Source: Brachypodium distachyon (lineage: Eukaryota > Streptophyta > Magnoliopsida > Poales > Poaceae). Taken from it: a stretch of DNA of 64,000 bases. Positions 1 to 11,175 of this stretch are shown piece by piece. The translations under genes and the position numbers were made by a program. The notes below the pieces were generated by a model. It had not been told where the DNA came from and searched no databases. It was given only the letters and a program-made list of their open reading frames with translations. The DNA is taken from NCBI RefSeq assembly GCF_000005505.3, contig NC_016133.3, forward strand, positions 46,527,237 to 46,591,236, given 5' to 3'. The first letter of the stretch is position 1. Each line of letters opens with the position of its first letter.

Positions 1-379
1 AACTCATGAAATTCGCCTGGAAATGCCTAGTATAGAAAAAGAATGCTGGGTTAGAGAAAATGACACGCATCTCGGCTCGCTTGTTTGCTTATTTCCACAA
101 TTGCTTTTCATGTGTTCAATAACTTCGTACTCATGCTCCAGCTTGCCATGAAGCCGGGTTGCGGGCAACGGCTAAGTCATAGAGAGAGTTTTCAGTATCG
201 ACACACTACTAGACCGACATAAGATTACACAATCAAGCCAGGCCGACATACAAAATAGATAAATGAAACACAACTTTCATAAAACACGGGAGTCCCCGAG
301 TTTCTTTTAAGAACCCGGCGGATAATTCATTGTTTTAAAATATTCGACATAAGGAAAAAATGATACAAATACTCATCTC
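1..379 (-). other. 3' untranslated part of the Tat retrotransposon
   Basis: This stretch follows the integrase stop on the minus strand. It has no open frame of note and no similarity by eye to the LTR at 6969-7714. Tat elements often carry a long untranslated segment between integrase and the 3' LTR, so I infer that it belongs to the element and that the 3' LTR is off-window. Confidence 0.45.
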
Positions 380-1625
380 TCAAGTATAGAATGGACGAAG
401 GAAAGCTACATTCCATGGCCTCTTGGTTTTCTCGCCAGATCTGTCCATCCTGTTTGAGTTGGGGTCCTGCGCATCTATAAGATAGTATGAATCATTGTGT
501 AGCGCTTTGCTCACAATGAAAGGTCCTTCCCAGGGAGGTGATAATTTATGAATGCCGGCCGTGCGCTGCACATGCCGGAGCACGAGATCTCCTTCTCGGA
601 ACACCCGCGGATTTACCTTCCGGCTGTGATAATGCCTAAGGTGTTGTTGATAGATGGCTGACCGGGATAAAGCCAATTCCCGTGCTTCTTCGGGCCTCCT
701 TTACCTCAGCTTCCGTATACATGGTCACTCACGAAGAGTTATGTTGGATGTCAGCTGGTAATCTTCCGCCCCGTATACGAGGAAGAATGACGTATAGCCC
801 GTGGAACGATTTGGGGGTTGTCCTGAGACTCCACAGTACCGACGGGAGCTCATCTAGCCAGCATCCTGGAGTGCGTTCCAGTGGCTCAATTAGCCGAGGT
901 TTTATGCCGGCTAAGACCATGCCGTTTGCCCTCTCAACTTGCCCGTTGGACTGAGGACGTGCTACTGAGGCGACATCAAGCCGGATTTTCTTTTCTGCGC
1001 AGACCGCGCAAAAGGCCTCTCTGCGAAGTTTGTTCCATTATCCGTGATGATGCTATGCGGGTAGCCATATCTTAAGATGATATCCTTCAAAAACGACACC
1101 GCGGTCTTGCCGTCACACTTCCGTATTGGCTTCGCTTCAATCCATTTGGTGAACTTGTCCACCATGACCAAGATATGCGTCATGCCTCCTCGTGCCTGCT
1201 TGAAGGCCCCCACCATATCCAAACACCAAACAGCAAATGGCCAAATGATTGGGATGGTCTTGAGCTCAGATGCCGGCATATGAATCTTGCTGGCATACCT
1301 CTGGCAACCGTTGCACTTCCTCACCATATCTTCCGCCTCCTGTAATGCACTCGGCCAGTTGAAACCGTGCCAAAATGCCTTGGCCACCAATGTTCTTGAG
1401 GATGCATGATGACCACACCCCCCCCCCCCCTCGGTGAATATCCTGAAGGATTTCTTGTCCTTCTTCTGGCTCAACGCAATGTTGCAATACATTAGTGACA
1501 CTTCTCTTATATAGCTCGCCGTTGATAATGGTGTACGCTTTTGCTCTTCTCTGAATTTGCCTTACGACACTTCCTCTTCCGGCAGACTTCCATCTTTGAG
1601 GTACGACATTATTGGCTGTGTCCAA
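380..1625 (-). pseudogene. integrase region of the Tat retrotransposon (frameshifted)
   Basis: The integrase joins the cDNA copy to host DNA. Reading on the minus strand from 1625, a segment with GELYKRSVTNVLQHC leads to the zinc-binding part, then a poly-C run at 1418-1430 shifts the frame. The other frame continues with the CNGCQRY zinc-finger cysteines and the core (CLDMVGAF, then ITDNGTNF), which hold two of the catalytic acids of the DDE core. The C-terminal part at 380-676 (DLVLRHVQRTAG, PPWEGPF) is the chromatin- and DNA-binding end of gypsy integrases. At least two frame breaks separate the pieces. It is a pseudogene in this copy. Confidence 0.85.
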
Positions 1626-1641
1626 GCAGGCACAGGACGAG

Positions 1642-2496
1642 TTACAAAACTGGCTCGTCTACTTCCATTGGTTCAATCACCATTGCCTCAGCCGAGTTAG
1701 GGCGCTCAGTCCCTGGGTTGCCGGAACCACTGCCACTGTCAATATCCATTGGAGTGACGTCAGCTTCCGAGTTTGCCGGAATAAATATCGATTCTGATTC
1801 TGGTGATGGCTTGCGCAGATGTTCCAACGCGATGCCGGCCGGGATGGCCTGCCTCGTTGATCCTAGCTTCGACAAAGTGTCGGCAGCCTCGTTCTCCGCC
1901 CGTGGTATATGATGGAATTCACACCCTTCAAAGAGACCACTGATCTTCTGCACATGAAAACGATATAGTGCCATGTTGGCATCCAACACATCCCAATTAC
2001 CAGAGGCTTGCTGGACCACCAAGTCGGAATCACCAAAGCATTGAATCCGACGAACACCGATCTCTTTTGCCATCTTTAGTCCGTGAACAAGCGCCTCATA
2101 CTCGTCGACGTTGTTGGACGCCGCAAAATGAATTTGCAACACATACTTCAACTGATCACGCTTGGGCGAGGTGAGAACTATGCCGGCGCCAAGGCCACTT
2201 TTCATTTTGGAGCCATCAAAATGCATTTTCCAATAACTGGTTTCAGGTGGTGATGGTTCATATTCCATCTCGGCCCAATCCACCAGGAAATCCGCCAGCA
2301 CCTGAGACTTCACAGCATCTCGTCTGTCGTACTGCAGCGTGTACGGTGCTAACTCAATGGCCCATTTGGCTATTCGGCCACTTGCATCTTTATTGCTCAT
2401 GATTTCCGAGATAGGCACTTCACATATTACCCGGATCTGATGTGCATCAAAATAATGCTTCAGCTTCTTTGCCGCCATATAGACACCGCATGCCAT
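1642..2496 (-). pseudogene. RNase H end plus second (archaeal-type) RNase H of the Tat retrotransposon
   Basis: This minus-strand open frame of 284 residues starts in the end of the first, gypsy-type RNase H (WAIELAPYTLQYDRR, then a linker with QVLADFLVDWAE). It then enters a complete second RNase H with MHFDGSKMKSGLGAGIVL, DEYEALVHGL, GDSDLVVQQ and PRAENEAADTLSKL, which supply the acidic active-site residues (D, E, D, D). The second domain degrades RNA of RNA/DNA hybrids and is known from Tat-lineage elements. This frame is the best preserved part of pol here, with no stop over about 850 bp. Confidence 0.85.
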
Positions 2497-2652
2497 CTTC
2501 TAGTAATGAGGATAATTCTGTTTTGATGATGACAACACCTCACTCAAATAATATACCGGCGTCTGTACCTGCTTGCCATCTTCATCTCTCTCCACCACTA
2601 TAATGGTGCTGACAACTCGGTTTGTTGCTGCTATATACAACAACATTGGCTC

Positions 2653-3426
2653 TTAGGCCATTGGCAAGTATAATATCGACGCCGTAGCGATCATCTTCTT
2701 CAGCTCTTGGAAGGCTACCTCGGCTTGTTGTGTCCACACAAATTTGTCGGTTTTCTTCATCAGCTGGTATAAGGGCATTGCCTTTTCACCTAGCCGACTA
2801 ACGAAACGACTTAATGATGCTAAGCATCCAATGAATTTTTGCACATCTTTGAGACATTTCGGCAGCTTCATTCTCTCAATGGCGGCAATTTTCAAATGAT
2901 TTGTTTCTATACCTCAGCTTGACACCAGGAATCCGAGTAGCTTTCTTGCCGGCACACCGAATGTGCACTTGGTCGGGTTTAGATTCATTCGGAATCTCCT
3001 CAAGTTTGCAAATGTTTCTCGGATATCATCCAGCAGCGTGATGCTTTCTTTGGTTTTTATGATGACATCGTCGACATATACCTGCATATTTTTGCCGAGT
3101 TGGTCGTGCAAGCATTTTTGCATGTACCTTTGGTAAGTAACCCCTACATTTCTCAAACCAAACGGCATAATATGATAGCAATAAGCCTCGAACGGGGTGA
3201 TAAATGATGTGTTTATTTGATCATTAGGGTTCAGTGGTATCTGGTGAAAGCCAGAGTATGCATCTACAAAAGACAACAACTCACACCCGGCAGTGGAGTC
3301 AATCATTTGATCGATTCGAGGTAACGAAAAGGGATCTTTAGAGCACGCCTTGTTCAGGCTAGTGTAGTCGATACACATGCGCCACACCTTGGCAGCAGTT
3401 GGGTCATCTTTCTTCTTCTCGACCAT
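2653..3426 (-). pseudogene. reverse transcriptase of the Tat retrotransposon (interrupted)
   Basis: The frame from 3426 to 2914 carries the gypsy RT blocks: DYTSLNKAC and LPRIDQ, then SFVDAYSGFHQI with the first catalytic Asp, MPFGLRN, and YVDDVIIKTK with the catalytic Asp pair. A stop separates this from 2895-2653, which continues with the RT connection region (KDVQKFIGCLASLSRFV, then PLYQLMKK). The start of RT upstream (about 3430-3681) is out of frame. Function was copying the element RNA to DNA; this copy is dead. Confidence 0.88.
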
Positions 3427-3893
3427 GACCGGATGGCCAACTAGTCAGGATGCAACACTTCCATGATAAAACCGGCAGCTAGAAGCCGGCATATCTCTTC
3501 CGATATGATTTTCCTTCTGTCATCGGCGAAGCGTCGAAGGGGCTGCTTCACTAGTCTTGCGTCTGGCCTGACATGCAATGAATGCTCAGCCAACTCCCTC
3601 GGTACACCCGGCAAGTCTTGGTTTGACCATGCGAAAATGTCCCGATTCTCACGGAGGAAAGTGGTGAGCTCACCTTCCTAGTTCTCATTCAGGCCGGCAC
3701 CAATGATGACGGTGCGGTCCGAGAACTCACTGTCAACCGGTATCTTCTTTGTCTCCTTGGCCGCCTGGAAAGCTACACTGCCATGAGGGTTTGTCATAGC
3801 TGGCAGAGCGATCTGCGCCGACTGAGCCAGTGTGACAACCTCTTGCAGCTTCCTCTTCTCCCCGGCAATGACCAATGACTCGGCGAAAGCAGA

Positions 3894-4490
3894 TCATGCT
3901 GCCGCGCACTCCATCGAACGCTTGTAATTGCCGGAAATGGTTATGGTACCATTTGGTCCCGGCATCTTCATCTTCAGGTAGCCAATGTGAGTAGTCGCCA
4001 TGAATTTAGCCAATGCCGGTCTGCCGAACAGCGCATGATACGGACCGTTGAGATCCACCACCTCAAACACCAAGTTCTTTGTCCGACAGTTCTCCCTGGT
4101 GCCGAATAATACATCAACCCGGATCTTGCCGACCGGAGCACAAGACATTCCCGGCACAATACCGTGGAAGGTAGTCCGGCTAGGCTCAAGCATATTATCA
4201 GTAATGCCGAGTTTGAGCATCGTGTTTCGATACATGATGTTTATGCTGCTCCCATTATCAATGAGAACTCGAGTGAACTTGACATTGATGTCAGGACCAA
4301 TGAGTGTCGGGTCGACCACCAGAGCATAACCACCAGGATTCGGCATGACTTTAGGATGATCAGCCTGGTTCCAACAGAGCTCTTGCTTTGACCAGTACAT
4401 GAATTTCGGCATTGCCGGCATGACAACATTGACCTCCATCTCACGCCGACGCTGGCTCTGCTTGTCGGGTGGCTCCGTGATAAAAATCAT
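3894..4490 (-). pseudogene. aspartic protease region of the Tat retrotransposon
   Basis: The minus-strand frame of 198 residues contains VLIDNGSSINIMYRNTM, a retropepsin-like active-site block in which the usual D-S/T-G reads D-N-G, followed by a hydrophobic strand pattern and ALFGRPALAKF. This is the polyprotein protease between gag and RT. The altered third-position residues and the broken neighbours suggest it is no longer working. A further broken frame at 3678-3875 lies between it and RT. Confidence 0.75.
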
Positions 4491-4744
4491 GTAGCTTTGG
4501 TGATGCTCCTTGTACTCGTTTCTTCCTCCAAATTCCGGAATGCCTTGGTCTTCTACCTGATTGACAACATTGTTTGCCGGAGTGGGTCATTGAATCTGAG
4601 TATTGGTGCTTGTGAGTGACGGAGGAGGGGGCAACCGACTTGCCTCACCCTTCTCGGCCCACTGCATCCAGCTGCATTGCCGGGTCGTGTGATTCGCCGG
4701 CTTGCTGGGATTGGTCGTGTGGAAACGACAAGACTGATCAAGCA

Positions 4745-6373
4745 TCATCTCGAACGTGTACTTCTGCTTGTCTTTTGACGTTCGCTAGGGCCGGCATCGG
4801 GTTGATCTTGAATGGCTGCCACATGGGATGGCCCATACCGGTAATCCGGCCTATCGTCCCTTCTTTTGTTCCGATGATCTTGATGATCATTTCTCCGGAA
4901 TGCTCCAGCAGGATTGTATGTCGGCTGCTCTCTGTGTTGCTCTGTCGGCATCAGCGATGGCTGAGTTGGGTCACCCAACGCATGCATGTCTGTGATCTTG
5001 ATCATCTCGGACAAAGTGGCCGACATTTCCTTCTGCAGCTTCTGCCACAACATGCTGCCATGTCGGCATCCTTGGGCAAACCATGATGTGGCCTGTGACT
5101 CCACTATCCCTTCAAAGGAGTTGCGGAGGTTATTCCATCTTGTTAGATAGTCTCGGTCAGTCTCGTTGTCCCTTTGCTTGCACACAGTCAGTTGCTGAGG
5201 GCGGTTAGGCCTCTTGTAGGTTCTGGTGAAGTTGCTTACAAAAGCTTCCTCAAAATCTATCCAGCAATTGATGCCGCCCTCCGGCAAATTATTCAACCAG
5301 ATCTTGGCTGGCCCTACCAGTATTTGGGGTACATAACGTACTGCCCATCTACGATTGCCACCTGCCATATGCACTGCAGTGACATAATCCTCCAACGAGT
5401 CTTCTGGCTTTGTGCTGCCTTCATACGTTCTCGTGCCCCTGGGTAGCTGGAAACCCTGGGTTGGTGTTTCTCTCATGATCCGGTGAGCGAAGCAACGCGG
5501 TCCCAGAGGGCCTTGCTCTTCCAGAAGTTCCAACAGATAGATTCTGTCGAGCTGATGTCGGGCATCTAGCGGCGACACTTGTCAGTTTCCCACTCGCGCT
5601 CCGAGTGGGCCAACATTGTCACGCTCCCGCCTGAGATAGCCTTCATCTCCCATAGCGGAGTATCCATCATTGTAACGGTCTCGCCGGCGATCTTCACCTC
5701 GATACAGGGGGTTGTGCCCGGCACCCTGCTGACCTGCAGCAGTATTGGGCGCCGGACCCTGAGATTGGCGTCCATGACCTGCCGAGTGTCGCTCTTGTGG
5801 ATCTCGGCTATTGTCGCCGAGATGTAGGCCACTTTGACCATCATCAACTCGCCTGACCATTTGCTTTCCAGCTAATGCCGGATCATAATGATCTAGCCGC
5901 TTGTCACGGTCGGAGTTGACACTCTTATCCCGTCTGCCACCAGGTGAAGATGCTTGCTTGTCGGCCCGGCCGCCAGCGCCTGCGGCCGAGTGAATGATCT
6001 GAGATGCACCGGGCTTGCCGTGCAACCTCATGTACGCCTCGTTTTGCTCGTTAGCCGTGCGAAGCAAATCCTTCACACGTAACTGTTGCAGTCGGAGTGC
6101 CTCTCCCATGAGATTCGGCAACTCTTCTGCTGCAGCCTCGGCTGCCCTGAGGTTCTTAACAGGGGTGCTATATTTCGGCTTTAGTACCGACACATAGCTT
6201 GCCGACACAGCAGGCATGACTCTGCCATCCCTAGCTATCTCGGCATTCAAATTTCTGCCACGGTTACGCACTTCCCCAACTCGGCTAGGGTTGTGCACTG
6301 CAGTAGAATTGAGACCATGAGCTTTGTTATACTCACAAAGTGAAATCTCGAGCTCCTGCCGAGCATGAGCCAC
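4745..6373 (-). pseudogene. gag region of the Tat retrotransposon, split by an in-frame TGA
   Basis: Two segments (6373 to 5582 and 5578 to 4745) lie in the same minus-strand frame and are separated by a TGA at 5584-5582. The first is Arg/Gly-rich and charged (the N-terminal, poorly structured half). The second holds the retrotransposon capsid domain (DSLEDYVTAVHMAGGNRRW, GPAKIWLNNLPEGGI, DRDYLTRWNNL). I see no clear zinc knuckle before the stop at 4745. Gag forms the particle around the element RNA. The single in-frame stop could be decay or, less likely, a readthrough site. Confidence 0.78.
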
Positions 6374-6949
6374 GTCGACAGCTTCCTGCAGCAGGTTCTA
6401 GCGTTCCAACTCCAGCTCAACCTGCAGCTGGGTCGAGTTAGCGTTTGGAGCCACATGTAATGTTAGCCTCTCGATGGCGTCCTGGAGCAGAGTTGGCTTT
6501 GTCGGCATAGCGGAAGTGCCGGCCTGAGCAGCGATGTTCTCCGGCTTCTCCATTGGGGGTCGCGTCGTTCTGCCGGACTAGCTTGGGAGTCCGGTGCTTT
6601 CTACAGCGCCCTTGGCAGCATCGCCGCCTTGAGCCGTCATCATGACCTCCACACGGCTAGCGGGACAGTCGACATGCCAACCGCGAACCGTGCAGAAGGC
6701 GGGGGGATCCTCGGCTACTACCACCTGCTCGGGATACCTGCAAGGAGTGTCAATGGCGACGTAGACCTCGTGCATACCGAAGTTGATGAAGCGGCCTGCG
6801 CAGGGAAGTGGCGCGTTGTTGAAGCAGCCTGCGTTGTTGTCGATAAAGCCCAAAGAGCCGAATCTCTGGACCAGACCGGAGACGACGCTCTCTCCGGTGA
6901 CGAGGAAGCTTCCCATCCGGATGAAAACTCCAGCCAGCGCCGCTGCTGG
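6374..6949 (-). other. 5' leader of the Tat retrotransposon between PBS and gag
   Basis: About 570 bp lie between the primer binding site and the first clear gag residues. Several open frames run through it, but none shows a known domain. It probably holds the packaging leader and the eroded start of gag. Confidence 0.4.
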
Positions 6950-6968
6950 CCCCACTGTGGGCGCCAAC
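6950..6968 (-). promoter_or_regulatory. tRNA primer binding site next to the LTR
   Basis: On the minus strand the sequence GTTGGCGCCCACAGTGGGG directly follows the end of the LTR. A TGGCGCC motif right after the LTR is the usual position and form of a retrotransposon PBS. I do not assign the primer tRNA. Confidence 0.8.
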
Positions 6969-7714
6969 TGTTGTGGTGATGTCACGACAGATGCCATGGG
7001 ATGGCTTAAGATGGGGCCGATGGATGAAGGAGAATGCGGAGGAGGGATGGCGCAGTGTAACCACGCACGAAAGTAAGAACACACGGTGTTTACCCAGGTT
7101 CGGAGCCCTCTTGATGAGGTAAAGCTCCTAGGAGGAAGAAGGAGAAGGAGAACTCCTAAAATGTCTAAGAGAGGAACCCCTCTCACAGGAGGGGTGGAGC
7201 CTCTATTTATAGTCTAAAGATGTCACACTGACAGGTGGGCCGAAAGCAAACCCTAATTACTCCCGGACCCGCCGGGTACGCCCATGGTCCCCTCCGGATT
7301 GTCCGGGAAGGGACAATGGTTCTTTGTGCTTTACGTAGTGCCAGGCGGCGCGCACTGTAGCCACGCCCCGGCCGTCGTCACTTGTCCTTCTACGGCGCGT
7401 CACTGTGTAGTCGTCCGGCACAGCGATGTGAACAATGACTGTTTTTCCGTCATAAAGGGAGCGTTGCTTTACTTTAGACCATGTGACCAGGATAAGACCG
7501 TTGGCGTATCCCGGTCCTAGCCGAGATTAGATTGTCCATGCTTGTCCTGCAATCACATAAGACAAACTAGAGATGCCGGCACACTCTTGGTATGCCGGCC
7601 TGTTATAAAGTCGGCTTAACAATGCCGGCGTACTTGTTTACATCGACCTTGCTCTCGCCATCCCGGATAATACATGTCGTCGACCCTAACTCTACCCAGG
7701 GTCATCCCCCGACA
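6969..7714 (-). repeat. 5' LTR of the Tat retrotransposon
   Basis: The repeat starts with TGTTGTGGTGATG and ends with CATCCCCCGACA on the plus strand, so on the element strand it runs from TGTCGGGGGATG to CA. The TG...CA borders, the TGTCGGGGGATGACC start common in grass gypsy elements, the adjacent PBS and the TATTTATAG-like box near 7203 (within the 'ctatttatag' of the plus strand) support the call. Length is 746 bp. The five bases after it (GAGAT) would be one half of a target-site duplication whose partner is off-window. Confidence 0.85.
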
Positions 7715-9074
7715 GAGATTCAAAAAGCGTTACGCAAAGTTCAAGTCACAGAGCAAATTCTGAAAATCCCATCATATAGTTTTTTTAGCGGGGACATGAC
7801 CGTCGCATTGTTATTCCTGGCTCTCGTAAACCCTTGCTTTTAAAGATGTTGTCCTTGTTCCATGCATCAACAAACACCTTCTCTTTCTGAACAAAATGTT
7901 TTTTTATCGAGTTTCATCCTGACTCCTATATAGCTATAAATATATTCTGTCATTTAGCATAAGGTTGTGCAACATTTTTCACTTTGCACTAGGCAGGTTA
8001 GGCATATAAAAATATTATAGTTGCACCTGGTCACATCCCGCTTGGAACTCGATAACAAGACGTAGTCACGGATGGGCTTGGTGACATGAGGAAGGAGAGT
8101 TGGCACACAAAACCGACGTTTCAATGATAAGTGAGATCCACATGTTAGAGAAAACGGAATGAGATGGGACCTAGTGTAAACTGCTATATTTTTATGCTTT
8201 AAAAAAACCCTGGTACTGTATGTTTTTATGCCAGCTCAGATGCATAGTGAGGACAGTCATAAAACCTTGTGCAAAGTGGCAGGAACACTAATCTACCTAG
8301 CGCAACGAGTAATTTACTGACGATATGCCTGCCTCGTACAGCATGATTCTGCAAAGAGGCAGAGGGGAATCGATTCATGACCATGAAATGAAACTTTTTT
8401 GGACCAAGAAATGGAACTAGAATGTCCTTCAACGTGTTGGGCTTGTAGATCCAACTATTCTTGGGCCCATTAGGCCTTTGAATTCAGTTACAACTCATGG
8501 TTACGTCTTGGAGCTGATTTGTGATCACATGATAGAAGATGCCTGATGCATATCATCATGCATTGGCATCCATGGTTAGCTCGCCCTTGCAGATTTTTAC
8601 CGCTTGCGATTCATACGGGATCGATCAAACTCGGAGTGCAGAATTCGGTGGCAGCAGCAGGTACAACCGAACACGGGCGTAAGACGACGCAACGAACTGC
8701 AACTAGCACAGGCTGCAAACCCAACGGGACCGCCGTTGTTGCTGTCGTCCTTCCCGTTCAGGTTCCGTTGCCGTGCGTGCGAACGCGGCCACTCCGCGGG
8801 CACCGTAGCCGCGCCGCACCGCGCGCCTTGGTCCTGTGGATTATTTTGTCGTACCGTTGTCGCTATCCCTTCCCGTCCCTTGAAACAAAAGCCAAATCGA
8901 TGCCACCTCCGTCCAGTCCATCCACCTTTCGGCCTTTGCGTAACGCCTTCCTTTTTAATCTCCCCTCTCACACACCCGCCTTTGCAGTCCTTGCCTTGCC
9001 GTTCTGCGCGCGCCGCTTTGCCCATTCGCTTTTGCTCCCTCCCTCCCTCGTGCGCTTGGAATTGGAGGGCCGGC
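7715..9074. other. intergenic; 5' flank and leader of the SAP gene
   Basis: From 7715 to about 8600 I see only AT-rich sequence without a gene. From about 8640 it becomes GC-rich, and from 8940 it is CT-rich (CCTCTCACACACCCGCC), typical of a grass 5' leader just before the ATG at 9075. Long overlapping open frames here are GC-driven and carry no recognisable domain. Confidence 0.5.
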
Positions 9075-9530
9075 ATGGCGGAAGAGCAGCAGCAGAGGTG
9101 GCAGGAGGAGGGCCACCACCGGCTGTGCGCCAACAACTGCGGCTTCTTCGGCAGCCCGGCCACGCTCGACCTCTGCTCCAAGTGCTACTGCGATCGCCAC
9201 GGCCAGCAAGCGCCCGCCGCCTCGCCCTTCTTGCTCTCTTCCTCCTCCGCCGCCGCGGCCGCCGCCTCGGAACCGTGTGCCGCGGCCGCCTCTGAGTCGT
9301 CGTACTCGGCGCCGGCGCCGGCGCCGGCGGCGAAGGCGGGCAGGTGCGCGAGCTGCAGGAAGCGGGTGGGGCTGACGGGCTTCACGTGCCGGTGCGGGGT
9401 CACCTTCTGCGGGACACACCGGTACCCGGAGCGGCACGCCTGCGGCTTCGACTTCAAGGCCGCCGGCCGCGACGCCATCGCGCGCGCCAACCCCGTCGTC
9501 AAGGGCGACAAGCTCAAGGAGAAGATCTGA
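9075..9530 (+). CDS. A20/AN1 zinc-finger stress-associated protein (SAP)
   Basis: This 151-residue protein is encoded without introns, as is usual for plant SAPs. An N-terminal A20 finger has cysteines C18, C22, C34 and C37 (LCANNCGFFGS, then CSKCY). A low-complexity Ala/Ser/Pro linker follows (about 40-88). The AN1 finger at 91-123 has all eight ligands: C91, C94, C105, C107, C112, H115, H121, C123. Plant SAPs bind ubiquitin chains and some have E3 ligase activity; many are induced by cold, salt and drought. The start at 9075 was chosen because MAEEQQQ leads directly into the A20 finger and the CT-rich leader ends there; the frame is open further upstream but without family similarity. A possible polyadenylation signal is at 9707. 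Rice SAP5 may be the counterpart, which I infer from the neighbours and not from alignment. Confidence 0.93.
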   Translation: MAEEQQQRWQEEGHHRLCANNCGFFGSPATLDLCSKCYCDRHGQQAPAASPFLLSSSSAAAAAASEPCAAAASESSYSAPAPAPAAKAGRCASCRKRVGLTGFTCRCGVTFCGTHRYPERHACGFDFKAAGRDAIARANPVVKGDKLKEKI

Positions 9531-9706
9531 CCCTGTCAACGAAGCACGGAAGGGGTCGCCACGATCAAATCAACTCGCCTCCTCAACGCCAAGAGGAGCA
9601 AAATTGAAGACGGGTTCCAAATAGTTACTACTGCTGTAAGCTCTGTCTCTGCTGTATGATGTCGATGAAATCAATCGTCAACTGTTGAAATGAAAAATTC
9701 GTTTCG

Positions 9707-9712
9707 AATAAA
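9707..9712 (+). terminator. possible polyadenylation signal of the SAP gene
   Basis: AATAAA lies 177 bp after the SAP stop codon, a normal distance for a plant 3' UTR. Plant signals are weakly conserved, so this is only a candidate. Confidence 0.4.
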
Positions 9713-10228
9713 TTCTACTACCCCCATTTAGAATGTGATTGTTCTTACTTTCTGGTGACATGAACAGAGAAGCGGGTCGTCCAGCACGCTGAATCGGAGG
9801 ATGCGTGATGCTTTTTAATTTGGACCCCGATCGACTCCTCCGTCTACTCTTTTTCTTTAATTTGGTAGACACGTTTGACGTTCTTAATCCCAGAAACAGC
9901 AGCCGAGGGCGGCTAGACGGGTCAACAAGAAGTTGCGAAAAGATAAGCATAAGAGAAGGCGTCAAATTATTAGAGAAGCAGACTGTACACATGAATGTTC
10001 AGGATGGTCGCCTCTGACCCTCCGCGTGCCGACACCAACATCAGAGTTGCTGCCGCCCCCACCCGTGCCATCAGACCACTAGTAATCTGACGGGGACTTG
10101 ATGGAGTTTAGCAATGAGCTTCGTTAGGTCTGAACAAGTCGTGGGTCAGTTAGTTGTTGGCTGCTCTTCGATAGAAACAATGAGAGCAAGAAGAGCCCAT
10201 GTCGAAGCCACCGGCAATGGAAGAACCT

Positions 10229-10311
10229 CCGTCCAACAAAAAAGATGTCTCAATTTTGATAAATTTGAATGCATCTATACACTAGTTCATGTCTAGATAC
10301 ATTCAAATTTG
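10229..10311. repeat. Stowaway-like MITE fragment
   Basis: CTCCGTCCAACAAAAAAGATG followed by the typical 'taaatttgaatgcatctata...tagatacattcaaattt' interior of grass Stowaway elements. The right end is lost. Confidence 0.6.
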
Positions 10312-10900
10312 AGATCTTTTACGGTGCCTTTAGATCACTGTGAGCCATCTATTTTTTTAGATCCGAAGGTCCACATTAATTTGTAATAGTGGTAAAAACA
10401 AGAGTATCAAAACAGAATAGCAGTACGTGCAAGGGCAAAATGGATAATCCGAAAATAAACTCCCGCACAGTTGAAAGAAAAAGCAAACTGCCGCAAGAAA
10501 TGCTGGCCAAAAACCTCTCCATCGTCTTCCCCGCTTCCACCAAGCTGCTCCTGCTCTCTACAGCGGCGAAGGCATGGCGCTCTCCCATCTTGCCGCGCCC
10601 GACCGACCAAGTCATGGTCCCGGCGAATCGCAGCACTGCCCACTGATTCCTCCGCCAAGCAGCATCGCGCGGACGCAAGGAATCCGAATCACCAATCCAC
10701 CAATGAATTCCTTGTACCGACCATTGCGTCGCCGAAATTTTGACTCACCACCGCTGCCGTGTGCCATTGTCGCCGGCCATCACGGGACAAGCAACAGGGC
10801 AGCGATGTGTTTCTTCCAGATGAGATCGATCTTTTTGCTACCGATCTGTGGTTTTGGGGCCGATGGGCCTAGTCCTATTAGGCCTTTTAATGTTTTTAGG

Positions 10901-11085
10901 AAAAATAGTTACAAGAAGTCTAAACTGCCCTCGGTAATTAACATTCTACTACGTCCCTCTATCTTTAGTATCAAAAGGTACCGTAAAAAACCGAAAAATA
11001 GTTACAAGAAGTCTAAACTGCCCTCGGTAATTAACATTCTACTACGTCCCTCTATCTTTAGTATCAAAAGGTACCGTAAAAAACC
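10901..11085. repeat. 93-bp direct tandem duplication
   Basis: The segment 10901-10993 (starts AAAAATAGTTACAAG) is repeated at 10994-11085 with no visible difference. It contains a 'tacgtccctctatctttagtatc' MITE-like piece. The identity suggests a recent event. Confidence 0.9.
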
Positions 11086-11089
11086 TCTC

Positions 11090-11175
11090 AAATTTTGACA
11101 AACTTGAGACATCTTTTGTTGGACGGAGGAAGTATATTCCGTCCAACAAAAGATGTCTCAAGTTTGTCAAAATTT
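11090..11175. repeat. 38-bp near-perfect palindrome from two Stowaway ends
   Basis: Arm 11090-11127 is the reverse complement of arm 11138-11175 with a 10-base loop. Each arm is a Stowaway terminus (GGACGGA outward), so two MITEs meet end to end. The sequence after 11175 continues as an ordinary Stowaway interior. Confidence 0.85.

Larger units (their letters stand above)
1..7714 (-). mobile_element. Ty3/gypsy LTR retrotransposon, Tat lineage, degenerate and cut by the window edge
   Basis: Read on the minus strand the order is LTR, primer binding site, gag, protease, reverse transcriptase, RNase H, second RNase H, integrase. Integrase after reverse transcriptase is the Ty3/gypsy order. The extra RNase H domain between the first RNase H and integrase is the hallmark of Tat elements. 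One LTR (6969-7714) is visible. Nothing in positions 1-379 matches it, so the 3' LTR must lie beyond the left edge or be lost. All reading frames are broken by stops and frameshifts, so this copy cannot move by itself. The reading frames are described separately below. Confidence 0.9.

Noticed and set aside
8546..9295. Long GC-rich open frames overlapping the SAP gene on both strands
   Set aside because: They are shadows of GC-biased codon use. Only the frame from 9075 contains the A20 and AN1 fingers.
10574..11098. Open frame with an internal repeat of YKKSKLPSVINILLRPSIFS
   Set aside because: The repeated peptide is a by-product of the 93-bp tandem DNA duplication running through an open frame, and no family matches.
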